Source of the DNA: Fimbriimonas sp.
GTDB taxonomy: Bacteria > Armatimonadota > Fimbriimonadia > Fimbriimonadales > Fimbriimonadaceae
Reading direction: 5' to 3'
DNA length: 50,657 bases
Assembly (NCBI GenBank): GCA_031292555.1
Contig: JARLGV010000016.1
Location: forward strand, 1 to 50,657
Of the stretch, positions 37,133-45,379 are shown one piece after another (the stretch's first letter is position 1; each line of letters starts with the position of its first letter). The notes under the pieces are model-generated. The model saw nothing but the letters and a program-made list of their open reading frames with translations. It was not told where the DNA came from and searched no databases. The position numbers were made by a program, and so were the translations under genes.

Positions 37133-38008
37133 TTAGCCGGTGAAGGAGCAGTCCCCCGAGTTGCCTCCATTGGCGGTGGCCTGGGCGCCGGTTGCGCACG
37201 GGGTAATGATGTTATCGTTCACCCACTTAGCCGCATCCTTGCAAATGTAGGTAGGATTTGCGGAGTCGAAATTGCTGGCTTGTCCCGCGGTGTTTTGGAT
37301 CACGGCATTGGGATCAGAGCAGTAAGAACCATAGTAGGCGGGATTGGCAGGAATGATGAAGTGCTCCCAAGCCTCATTCCAGACTCCGCCTCGCATCTTG
37401 ATCGACTTGGCATGGCCATCGATGAATCCGTAGTTGAACATGCCGCCGTATCGGAGCGAACTGTTGGAAGTTCCGTAGAACGTGTCGCCGGCAAAACCGA
37501 TCGCGATGGTGGCGCGGGGCGTGTCGTACGTGTCGCCAAACACGAACGTGTTGGCCGGTTCGACCACGGCGGTGCCGCTGACACCGAGGTTGTTGCTGTG
37601 ACTGCCATTGGTTGGTGGTACCAAAAGGCCGCCAAGGTTCCAAGCATATGGGCCCCAGTTGTATCCATAGGCCGAGAGTTCATACATGCCGGCAGCGTTG
37701 CGGGCGGCATTGGTGTCCTTGTCGGTCCTCTCGCTGCTCAAGAGGATCCCAATGGTCTTGAAGTAAGGGAGGATCGGTCCCCACCAGTCGAGAGAAGTGG
37801 AGGGCTCTTGCTCCGTCGTATCGTCGTTGTCGGTCATATACATGTTCATGGCAAGCGACAACTGCTTGGTGTTGCTGAGGGAAACCGTCTTCTTCGCGGC
37901 AAGCTTGGCTTGCGCAAAGACGGGGAAAAGAATCGCAGCAAGAATTGCAATAATTGCAATAACAACGAGTAGTTCGATAAGCGTGAAGGCAGTTTTTGAT
38001 CGATACAT
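37133..38008 (-). CDS. Prepilin-like secreted protein, H-X9-DG type
   Basis: A 291-residue protein with a type IV pilin-like leader [16 protein letters not shown] and the beta-rich H-X9-DG type C-terminal domain (YGFIDGHAKSIKMRG). I start it at ATG 38008, preceded by a GGAG site (CTGGAGAT) at good spacing; the frame upstream to 38044 lacks pilin character. It shares leader and overall layout with the protein at 29578. Upstream lie a probable TTGAC-type promoter (about 38028-38070) and a perfect palindrome (38080-38097). Confidence 0.9.
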   Translation of the reverse strand: MYRSKTAFTLIELLVVIAIIAILAAILFPVFAQAKLAAKKTVSLSNTKQLSLAMNMYMTDNDDTTEQEPSTSLDWWGPILPYFKTIGILLSSERTDKDTNAARNAAGMYELSAYGYNWGPYAWNLGGLLVPPTNGSHSNNLGVSGTAVVEPANTFVFGDTYDTPRATIAIGFAGDTFYGTSNSSLRYGGMFNYGFIDGHAKSIKMRGGVWNEAWEHFIIPANPAYYGSYCSDPNAVIQNTAGQASNFDSANPTYICKDAAKWVNDNIITPCATGAQATANGGNSGDCSFTG

Positions 38009-38079
38009 AGAATCTCCAGATTTGGACACGGGAGATTTATCCATAGAGATGTCAAGAGAACGTCAACGATTTGTTAAGA

Positions 38080-38097
38080 TAATGATATATATCATTA
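38080..38097. promoter_or_regulatory. Perfect 18-bp palindrome upstream of prepilin-like gene
   Basis: TAATGATATATATCATTA is a perfect palindrome about 72 bp upstream of the prepilin-like start and just upstream of TTGAC-type boxes on the minus strand (around 38051-38066). Position suits a dimeric activator or repressor. Its flanking arms TAAT/ATTA resemble those of the LacI site at 11145-11162, but the centre lacks CG. Confidence 0.5.
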
Positions 38098-38107
38098 ATA
38101 CTGAAAG

Positions 38108-38150
38108 AGGTCGGAATTCGCCTGTTTCCCTCGGGTCGCGATTCCGACCT
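38108..38150. other. Long-stem hairpin in a gene-free region
   Basis: AGGTCGGAAT (38108-38117) pairs perfectly with ATTCCGACCT (38141-38150); on the plus strand TTCTTGTGTT follows. It looks like an intrinsic terminator, but no plus-strand gene ends here, so it could end an unseen transcript or belong to a dispersed repeat. The rest of 38151-38607 holds no gene I can support. Confidence 0.45.
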
Positions 38151-38607
38151 TCTTGTGTTCCGATGCTTCCTTTCATCGACCAAGAAATGAAGCATGTCAA
38201 AATCGTTTCGAAACCAAGGAAGCCAGGAAGCCCGTGCCAGTTCGGCCCCTTGGTCGGTTCCGATTATGCCTGGCGTCGCGCTGCGGGCACTTCAATCTTC
38301 CGCCTCTTCGGGGCGTCCGGGCGGACGGCCGCGCAGGTTTCAAAACGCGTCCTTGTCGCAGCGGCGCCAGCCTCACATTTGATGGGATATGGATGGTTAA
38401 TTCGACCCGGGCGAGCCGGACGGCATTTTCGCGTCGAGCGCACGAACGTGATAAGTTTGGGTGGCCTACTTCCTTGGGGCCAGCCCTGACTTACTATAAT
38501 ATCAAAGCCTTTCTTCGTTTTTGTTTCAATAGATTGGGCAGCCTCAGTGAGTATTAAAATTGAAATGGACACTGTGAATCGTTTGAGTGCGAGTATAGGA
38601 GGACAGA

Positions 38608-39219
38608 ATGGAAAAACAGGAGAATTCGATTTTGCAGGACCTGCCTGAAGAGATCAGCGGCGAGCGTTTGCTGCTGCGCCCCTATCGGGCAGGAGATGGG
38701 AAGGCACTCCTGGAAGCCGTCGAAGAGAGTCGGGAGAAACTCCAACCCTGGAGACCCTACGAACATAGCCAGGTTCCTCCCAACGAAGACGAAACGGAGG
38801 CTTATGTGTGTAACGAGCTGACGAAGTGGATGCAGAGAGAATATCTCTCGATGAGCATCTGGGAGAAGGAGACAGGCCAATATCTGGGAGGAGTAGGACT
38901 GTACGGCATCCGTTGGGACGTGCCTTCATTCCAGATTGGTTACTGGCTGCGATCATCCGCGGAGGGGAAAGGCTACATGACCGAAGCCGCCCGACTCCTC
39001 TGTGACTTTTCGTTTCAGACGCTCAAAGCAAAACGCGTCGAAATCCGATGCGACACGCGCAATGTGCGCAGTGCCGGCGTCCCTCGCCGACTGGGATTTG
39101 TTCAGGAAGAAACACTGCTAAGCGCATCGCTCACTCCTCAGGGAGAACCCATCGGTGACTTCGTCTTCTCGATGACTCTGGATAGATACATTGCGAGTAA
39201 CGCTGCAGCCCTCGACTAG
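38608..39219 (+). CDS. GNAT acetyltransferase, RimJ/RimL type
   Basis: A 203-residue N-acetyltransferase. The RimJ/RimL pattern is clear: GERLLLRPYRAGDGKALLEAV, YLGGVGLYGIRWDVPSFQIGYWL, the acetyl-CoA loop after RSSAEGKGYMTEAARLL, and RCDTRNVRSAGVPRRLGFVQEE. TAGGAGGA about eight bases upstream of the ATG is a strong ribosome site. Such enzymes acetylate ribosomal-protein N termini, antibiotics or small amines; the substrate is not evident. Confidence 0.9.
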   Translation: MEKQENSILQDLPEEISGERLLLRPYRAGDGKALLEAVEESREKLQPWRPYEHSQVPPNEDETEAYVCNELTKWMQREYLSMSIWEKETGQYLGGVGLYGIRWDVPSFQIGYWLRSSAEGKGYMTEAARLLCDFSFQTLKAKRVEIRCDTRNVRSAGVPRRLGFVQEETLLSASLTPQGEPIGDFVFSMTLDRYIASNAAALD

Positions 39220-39325
39220 GACTGAAACTCGTGGGTTTCACTTCGCTAATATTTGCGCCAGATAAATCGCAAAGTGACACGCGCTATTTTCAAGCTACAG
39301 TTACTAGAGTGTCGCGGCTCGCGAT

Positions 39326-39470
39326 CTAGCGCCCGAAGTATTGGATGTCGCTGACGTTCTCCATCCAGTCGACGCTCTTTCGTTCGAACTATCCAGCGAT
39401 CACAATGTGTGTCGTCGAAGTTGTCGCAGTGGCTCCGTGCCAATGTTCCTCACCGGGTTTTGCCGCCGCC
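39326..39470 (-). pseudogene. Remnant of a cupin (cupin/CMD-type) gene with in-frame TAG
   Basis: On the minus strand PGEEHWHGATATTSTTHIVIAG (39456 downward) is the end of a cupin barrel, followed by TAG (39389-39391) and then, in the same frame, ERKSVDWMENVSDIQYFGR to a stop at 39326-39328, which is the usual C terminus of this protein type. The upstream part is scrambled and has no cupin match, so the gene is truncated and carries a nonsense codon. The rest of 39220-39884 has no gene I can support; a short plus frame near 39674-39830 is protein-like but unrecognised. Confidence 0.7.
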
Positions 39471-39884
39471 TCTTGTCGTGTAAACAGCTTGGCCAAGAGG
39501 TTCTCGCCAGTGTTGTCGAGGTCGCCGACTTGCTCGCCGGTGAGGTCGAAGAGGATCGGTGCCGGGAAGGCCCGAGCCCCTACGCGATGCACCGGGTGGG
39601 AGAGGCGCTCCGTCCGCGCCTCACCGACGATACACGACGGCGGAAATGACCGGGCATCAAGGAATCGTCCTTGGCTGCTCGAATTCGCGTCGACGACGCG
39701 CTAGCCGATTCCATCGGCATCTCACGGGGCTCGCTGAAGAAGATCCGCACCAAGGTACCTCCGCAAGGAGAGGAGCGAAGCGATATCCTGCTATTCAGGT
39801 CCACAGAGAAAGGAAAGCGATGTTACAATATGCGAAAGCAAGTTGCATGCGGGGCACTGCGGCGCGTGCACCGAAGGATCGACA

Positions 39885-40691
39885 ATGGATAGCAGTCCAA
39901 TTCCACCCGACGACTCAGCAGAACCGCCCACTACAGGCAAAGAGTCAGAGTCTGAGAATCAAGATGCGACATCTGGACCAGCCAGCGTCGCAAAGGCAAC
40001 TGGAGCAGAGCAACGCAAAAAGAAGAGGGGCCGGACCGCGAACGCAACTGGAGCCAAACCGCCCCATAGCCAAGATGACGCCAATCCGGGAGCTCGTCTC
40101 GTCCAGGTGCTGGGGCGGAAACTGGTAGTCATCCTGTCCGTGGGATCGGTAATTCTCGCGGTGGCCCTATGCCTGCTCTTGGGTCTGTTTCCATCCATTC
40201 AAGCGGCAGAAGCCTCAAGGTTTTTTCTCCTGTTACTGATCAGCTTTTTGTTTGGGGTCTTTGCATTCACGCTATATCCGAGCAATTACAGATTGGACTT
40301 AAGCCGAGGCTATCAAATTCCGATTGTTCTTGTTGGCCCCGCGGCGCTTTGGATTGGCCTTTTCATCTTTTTCCTGAACATCTTCCCGAAGGATAAACGC
40401 ATCGGAGTCGTTTTTAAGCCGGACGCCAATTCGCGCCCGATCCGGTCGGGTTCGACCTTGTTACTAGGATGGGATCAACAACCCCCTGCCTATTACATGA
40501 TTCAGAATCCGAAGATTGGTGACGTACTCTCTTCAGGATTGATCGATGGCTTTTACATACAATTCGACCCAAGTGTCAAAGCCTACACCCTCAATATCGG
40601 CATCGGAGCATCGGCCACCAATATTGACACCAGGTGCAAGATAGTCTTTAGGGCTGGTGCAACCAGCTATAGCATTGAAGGAACCAATTGA
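39885..40691 (+). CDS. Hypothetical three-helix membrane protein
   Basis: A 268-residue protein starting at ATG 39885 (AAGGA upstream). A charged, Ser/Pro-rich cytoplasmic tail of about 75 residues (with KKKRGR) leads into three membrane helices at about 80-102, 113-131 and 146-167, and a C-terminal beta-rich domain of ~95 residues (IGVVFKPDANSRPIRSGSTLLLGWDQQPPAYYM..) that should lie outside if the tail is inside. No family is recognised. The next gene starts two bases after its stop, so the two are a unit. Confidence 0.7.
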   Translation: MDSSPIPPDDSAEPPTTGKESESENQDATSGPASVAKATGAEQRKKKRGRTANATGAKPPHSQDDANPGARLVQVLGRKLVVILSVGSVILAVALCLLLGLFPSIQAAEASRFFLLLLISFLFGVFAFTLYPSNYRLDLSRGYQIPIVLVGPAALWIGLFIFFLNIFPKDKRIGVVFKPDANSRPIRSGSTLLLGWDQQPPAYYMIQNPKIGDVLSSGLIDGFYIQFDPSVKAYTLNIGIGASATNIDTRCKIVFRAGATSYSIEGTN

Positions 40692-40692
40692 C

Positions 40693-42453
40693 ATGAAGCG
40701 TTCAGAAATGGCTTGCCTTGCGATCCTGTTAGCCGTTCCAATTACGGCGCAGGATCAAACTCGAATGGACCTAACTAAGCACGGAAGGGTCATAACTGGG
40801 CAGGTACTAGAACGAATCAAGCAGGCGTGCTCAGACTACACATGGTCAGTACAGCACAACCAGCCAAGGCCAAAGGGCTCGCTAAAACTAACCGACGACG
40901 TGAGGGAGAAGTTGGCAAACGGTCAGCTATGGGCGATCTTGGTGCCTGATCACAAGATTGGCGGCGAGAACTTGGTATCTGCCGTTGGCGCGTCATCGGC
41001 ACCGGCCGATTTCACGGTGCTAGACGATGAGTACCAACTCTTGCAGGCGTATGCAAGCGTCGTGACTGATCATGCATCGGCGACCCATGCGAGCTACAAG
41101 AAGCATAAGGCTGCGGGCGACAACGCAGCGGCGAAACAAGATATCGTTGCTTTTGAACAGACTGTCGGGTCATCGCAAGCCGATCCCACGACTAACGGAC
41201 TAGTTGGCTCGATTCTCTCGGATGTCGACAAGGCGGATCTCGCTGGCTACTCAATGGATTGCGTTAACCAGTTCCGGTCTGACCTGCTTAAGTCGTACAC
41301 GTCAGCGGGAATAGATTTATCTGCGGTCAAGACTCCTCGCCAGCTAAACTCCTTTGCGGACGTAAGCCCGATGGGTTCGGAGCTACTTAGCACGGATCTG
41401 TCCAGGTGGTTTGGCTCGTCTTCAGAGATAACAAAGGTAGCCCCCGGCAAAGATGGCTCGTCGGTATATGGCATTTGGAACGGCACCTCCCTGATGTTGG
41501 TGCCCTACAGCGGAGGAACCAGCGCGGGGGAGCCATCGGCCAGCCAGCTTGAGCAATACGTCAAAGGTAAATTTGGAGTGACGGATCTGAGTTCGAATAC
41601 CGATCTGACACGCTTTCAATGGCCCGGCCTGGAGTCGTATTCGTCGATCAGCCCGCTGTTTACTGGCGACGGTACTAGCCCATCATTCTATCCTCACAGG
41701 TTCGATTGGGGTGGACTGTCAACGATTACAGCGCATGCCCCTCAGTTATACGTTCCGCCTGGCAACGAATATGTTAGCAAGTGGTATGGCGCCCAGTCGT
41801 ACCCAGGCACCTTGAACAATCTGTGGGGCAACGGCTACGTCAACTCGCCGTTTTATACTGCCGCAGGGGTCCCCGAACCGGTAGTGTCATTCAGCCGCGG
41901 TTGGACCGAGAAGTCGACATATCCTCAAGGCGAGTCTGTCGCAGCGCTTGCGGTTAGCATCCTTTACACGGGTCCCACACCAAGCTTGGAGTCTGTTTCG
42001 CGACTTGCCTTCGGCGTTTCATCCGACACGGGAGGGCCCCCTGCTCAGGATTGGACACCCGCTTCGCTGTCGCCTCATTCGCTAGATACGGGACAGACAA
42101 TGGATATTGTCGTGGGTATCTATGCAGGAGCCGCCAATGCTACTGCTCTCATCGGTGATTCAACGGCTCTTCAGACTGCCCTAAAGTCCGGCTGGAGCAT
42201 CATCGGCAAACTACCGATTGGACATGACAATGGCAGCTTAAGCGACGCGATCAATAAGTACCTTGCCTCCACGGATGGGTTTCTGGGATCTATCTGTGTG
42301 AGTGTGGAGCGAAATGAGTTCACTGGATACAACTGCAAACTCACACCCTTCAGCAACGCCAATGTAGTAAAGCCGAAGGCGGGGAGCGGATCCTGGTACC
42401 GCTTTACGACCCCGTCCGGGGCGTCTCATTGGGTTCAAATCACGGTGCCATAA
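40693..42453 (+). CDS. Hypothetical secreted protein, 586 residues
   Basis: ATG 40693, one base after the upstream stop, starts a signal peptide (MKRSEMACLAILLAVPITAQ). The mature protein has no recognised domain: an N-terminal helical part (about 20-190), then a Ser/Gly/Tyr/Trp-rich beta-type region (YGIWNGTSLMLVPYSGGTSAG, QLYVPPGNEYVSKWYGAQSYPG) and an end SGSWYRFTTPSGASHWVQITVP. It resembles no enzyme I know; a surface or secreted structural/adhesion role is a guess. Coupled to the membrane protein upstream. Confidence 0.65.
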   Translation: MKRSEMACLAILLAVPITAQDQTRMDLTKHGRVITGQVLERIKQACSDYTWSVQHNQPRPKGSLKLTDDVREKLANGQLWAILVPDHKIGGENLVSAVGASSAPADFTVLDDEYQLLQAYASVVTDHASATHASYKKHKAAGDNAAAKQDIVAFEQTVGSSQADPTTNGLVGSILSDVDKADLAGYSMDCVNQFRSDLLKSYTSAGIDLSAVKTPRQLNSFADVSPMGSELLSTDLSRWFGSSSEITKVAPGKDGSSVYGIWNGTSLMLVPYSGGTSAGEPSASQLEQYVKGKFGVTDLSSNTDLTRFQWPGLESYSSISPLFTGDGTSPSFYPHRFDWGGLSTITAHAPQLYVPPGNEYVSKWYGAQSYPGTLNNLWGNGYVNSPFYTAAGVPEPVVSFSRGWTEKSTYPQGESVAALAVSILYTGPTPSLESVSRLAFGVSSDTGGPPAQDWTPASLSPHSLDTGQTMDIVVGIYAGAANATALIGDSTALQTALKSGWSIIGKLPIGHDNGSLSDAINKYLASTDGFLGSICVSVERNEFTGYNCKLTPFSNANVVKPKAGSGSWYRFTTPSGASHWVQITVP

Positions 42454-42490
42454 GGTGTAACCAATGTGTCCGGAATGGACCCTTCAAACT

Positions 42491-42535
42491 TGGCGGCCTC
42501 GGAGGGACTCGAACCCCCGACGCCCTCCTTAGGAC
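42491..42535 (-). tRNA. 3' half of tRNA-Arg(CCT): attachment-site scar
   Basis: On the minus strand the sequence matches canonical tRNA numbering from position 32 to 76: T33, anticodon CCT (34-36), A37 A38, stem GGAGG (39-43), variable GCGTC, T arm GGGGG-TTCGAGT-CCCTC, acceptor strand CGAGGCC, G73 and encoded CCA (42491-42493). Positions 1-31 are absent; the bases beyond 42536 do not complete the anticodon stem. Such 3' halves are left where an integrase inserts an element into the anticodon-to-CCA part of a tRNA gene. By geometry the element lies at higher coordinates and the intact tRNA at its far end, outside the window. Confidence 0.88.
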
Positions 42536-42704
42536 AGTCGGGGATTTAGGTTCAAATTGGGGCGGATTTGGCGGCCGTGGTGTAGTCCGTGTGGTAGTTC
42601 TTAATCGATCCTACTCTGTTTGGGACGGCCGTGCTGGCATGAAACTAATTGAAAGCACTCGACTCTGGAGCACAAATGCCGTGCGAGCGAACCCTAAGCC
42701 TGGA

Positions 42705-42732
42705 TTGATCGCAAACCAGACTCTAATATAAT
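42705..42732 (+). promoter_or_regulatory. Sigma70-like promoter for the TIR gene, leaderless
   Basis: TTGATC (42705-42710) and a consensus TATAAT (42727-42732) are 16 bp apart. The GTG start at 42739 lies six bases after the -10 box, where transcription should begin, so the mRNA would be leaderless. Confidence 0.7.
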
Positions 42733-42738
42733 GCGGTT

Positions 42739-45267
42739 GTGCGAAAAGCGTTTCTCAGCCACTCGACTATCGACAAGGAATATGTTCGGGTTATTGCAAA
42801 CCGCCTTGGTCGAAGCAAGCTCGTTTTTGATGAGAAGACATTTGCTCCGGGAGTCGACTTCCGCGAATCAATACTGAGCGGCCTTGATGAGACAGCTTTG
42901 TTTGTTTTCTTTGCATCTAGCGCTTCACTTGCATCAACTTGGTGTACTTATGAGTTCAATGAAGCCCAAATTCGAATTATCAAGCAAAAGATCGCAAAGC
43001 ACTTAGTAATCATCATCGATCGAATTATTACCCCTGCTGACTTGCCCGCGTGGATGCAACAAGCAAAGATAGTAGTCCAGCCTAGACCTGCACAGGCCGC
43101 AAGAGACGTGCTTCACGGTCTGCTTTCCGCCCTGGACCTCTCTTCAGCACGACCATTCGTTGGTCGTTCGCAGGCAACGCAGCACTTGGTTAATCAATTT
43201 GCCGAAGTGAGTCCGCCGCACATCCTGGTCTTCTCCGGCTTAGATGGCATCGGACGCAGATCGATCCTCGAAAACTTCGCGCCTCAGAACCTTGGGCTCC
43301 CAGCTGGTCCAGCCGCCATTCTCGGCGAATCAGCCAGTTTGCAAGATTTGTACCTTTGGTTGTTAAGCGAGACGGGCGATGTGGAATCGCGGAAGGACAT
43401 GGCAGCCCAAATCGCAGCTTTCGCAAAACTATCCGCTGGAAATCAGGTAACTGAATGTGCGCAGCGAATTGCGATCTTGTGCGACGACGGCAACCTACCA
43501 ATGATCATTGATCAAGGAAGCATGCTTGCCGATGACGGAACTTACCTTAAAGAGTATAGCGACTTCCTGAAAGCATTCAATTCGATTCCTGGAGATCGAT
43601 ATCTTGCGCTCATACACCGTCGGGCTCCGTATTTAACGCCACTATCACTTGCGACTGATGTGTACTCCGAACGCGTGCCTCCGCTGGATAAAAATGAGTC
43701 CCGACTATTGGTTATTCAACTCTTGAAAAGGGTTGGCGCAAATGCGAGCAACGAACAGTTAAGTGAGCTTGTTGAAGCGGTCGACGGGTTCCCTCCGGCA
43801 GCATATTTTCTTGCATCCTCCGTGGAGCATTACGGCCTTTCGGCCGTAATCTCCGACAAGTCGCTCCTAAGTGACTTCAAAGCGCGAAGCTTTTCAAATT
43901 TTTTAAAATCCATACCTCTTACAAGTGACCACTGGCTACTGTTGAGGTACCTATCTGGCGAGATTGCAGCTCCATTGTCGAGCCTAGCAATTGCTTGCAA
44001 CCTTGGCCAAGAAGTGCTGGCACCGACGTTACGTTATTTGGTGGACCACAGTCTCATCGTGGTCTTGGATGACCGTTACATGATTGCCGCACCAATTCGC
44101 GACGCAGTCGGACGTGTGGGCGGCTTCCTTGGCCAACAGGACTATCTGGCCATTGCGGACAGGTTGACTGGAGCATTTTGGCAGCCTGACTCCGTAGCGC
44201 CCGTTATAGAGGTTGTAGACGCTACCCTCCATGCGATTGCTCGAGGTACCGGGCAGCTTGATAGCTTTCGGGACCTAGTCCGCCCGTCCTTACTCCACAG
44301 ATTCTCAGTCGAAGCTTACCGGAAGAAGGAGTGGCAGCTTGCCCTCCAATATGGACAACGTGCTCAGGAGATGGGTCTGACTCGTCCAGACCTAGCAGCC
44401 GTTGTGTTTAAATCACTTGTTCAACTTCAAAAGTGGGACGAGGCAGCGCATTTGTTGGAGCAGATAAAGAATAGGGGTGACCGTCAGGCTCCATATTTAT
44501 TGGCATTTATGCTTCGAAAGCAGCATCGTCATGTTGAAGCTGCCAAGGCCTTGCGCGATGCCATCGAATCCGGTGATACAAGCTTTTCCACATACCGCGA
44601 TTATGCCGACAGTCTATATCGTTCAGGAGATTTGAAACAGGCTCTCAACTATATTCAGAAAGTTCGGGATCGTGACCCTGAGAATGTTTGGGTTCTGGAT
44701 CTTTATATTTCAATTTCGATGGATCTCGGGCGGCACGATGTCACAGAAGCGTTGCTCCGTGACATGGAGCGTTATGATTTGGATAAGAGGTTCATCCACC
44801 ACCGCCGCGCGACTTATTACGCAAGTCAAAGGAACTTTGACCTTGCTTTAAGTGAGGCAGAAGCAGCTTGTAATGCTGGCACGGCTCAATTAGCTGCGTT
44901 TGCGACTAAGGCAGACGTTCTTGTCGAACTCGGACGTTTTGCTGAAGCTCGTAACGTTCTTGAAGAAATCCATCAGCATTTTGGTTCGCAAGCAAGGGAC
45001 GTACAGCAGGGGTTAAGATGTAAGCTACTTCTCCGTGAAGGTAATTGGGCAGCAGCTAAGAGCGCCTGGGACCGAATGGAGGACCGATCCAATAGAACTG
45101 CTCAGGCTCTACTACTTCGAATCTATGAAGCAAAATCTAAGGACAATTCTCTATCGCTGACTGCCCGTGAAGACGCGCGGAAATCTGCTGATCAATTAGC
45201 GGCCGGCCTACCAGGCGGAATTGATCCTTTGGTCGTGCCACCTGACTCAATGAATGCACCAGAGTAG
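42739..45267 (+). CDS. TIR-STAND-TPR protein, probable antiphage sensor
   Basis: An 842-residue protein. Residues 3-130 are a TIR domain (KAFLSHSTIDKEYV; STWCTYEFNEA with the likely NADase glutamate E72). A STAND/NB-ARC-like ATPase follows (about 138-400): P-loop GLDGIGRRS (167-175) in which the usual lysine is R173, Walker B LPMIID (D258), and an NB-ARC-like GFPPAAYFLA. Then a winged-helix-like part and TPR-like helical repeats (about 510-800). Such TIR-STAND proteins sense phage and deplete NAD+. GTG 42739 is the only sensible start since the TIR strand begins at residue 3. Defence function is inference; the degenerate P-loop is notable. Confidence 0.85.
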   Translation: MRKAFLSHSTIDKEYVRVIANRLGRSKLVFDEKTFAPGVDFRESILSGLDETALFVFFASSASLASTWCTYEFNEAQIRIIKQKIAKHLVIIIDRIITPADLPAWMQQAKIVVQPRPAQAARDVLHGLLSALDLSSARPFVGRSQATQHLVNQFAEVSPPHILVFSGLDGIGRRSILENFAPQNLGLPAGPAAILGESASLQDLYLWLLSETGDVESRKDMAAQIAAFAKLSAGNQVTECAQRIAILCDDGNLPMIIDQGSMLADDGTYLKEYSDFLKAFNSIPGDRYLALIHRRAPYLTPLSLATDVYSERVPPLDKNESRLLVIQLLKRVGANASNEQLSELVEAVDGFPPAAYFLASSVEHYGLSAVISDKSLLSDFKARSFSNFLKSIPLTSDHWLLLRYLSGEIAAPLSSLAIACNLGQEVLAPTLRYLVDHSLIVVLDDRYMIAAPIRDAVGRVGGFLGQQDYLAIADRLTGAFWQPDSVAPVIEVVDATLHAIARGTGQLDSFRDLVRPSLLHRFSVEAYRKKEWQLALQYGQRAQEMGLTRPDLAAVVFKSLVQLQKWDEAAHLLEQIKNRGDRQAPYLLAFMLRKQHRHVEAAKALRDAIESGDTSFSTYRDYADSLYRSGDLKQALNYIQKVRDRDPENVWVLDLYISISMDLGRHDVTEALLRDMERYDLDKRFIHHRRATYYASQRNFDLALSEAEAACNAGTAQLAAFATKADVLVELGRFAEARNVLEEIHQHFGSQARDVQQGLRCKLLLREGNWAAAKSAWDRMEDRSNRTAQALLLRIYEAKSKDNSLSLTAREDARKSADQLAAGLPGGIDPLVVPPDSMNAPE

Positions 45268-45324
45268 ATTCTCATGATACAGAAGCGTCCCTCAAAAGGA
45301 ACTCGCGAAATCGATCATTATCGT

Positions 45325-45379
45325 CGCCATGTTGTACGTATTGTACGCGTGAAGCGCGTACAATACGTACAACATGGCG
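45325..45379. promoter_or_regulatory. Perfect 25-bp inverted repeat spanning the AbiEi start: operator and start-codon hairpin
   Basis: Bases 45325-45349 and 45355-45379 are exact reverse complements around loop TGAAG. Each arm itself holds two copies of the heptamer TTGTACG / CGTACAA, giving four boxes. The ATG of the AbiEi gene (45374) is inside the right arm, and TACAAT at 45359-45364 could be its -10 box. AbiEi antitoxins are known to repress their own promoters by binding inverted repeats, so this is very probably the operator. Confidence 0.85.

Noticed and set aside
38160-38572. Possible small genes in the gap before the GNAT gene
   Set aside because: Frames on both strands are basic and low in family-like features; I could not support any as coding.
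39233-39250. TGAAAC/GTTTCA hairpin after the GNAT gene as a terminator
   Set aside because: Only a 6-bp AT-containing stem without a T-run after it.
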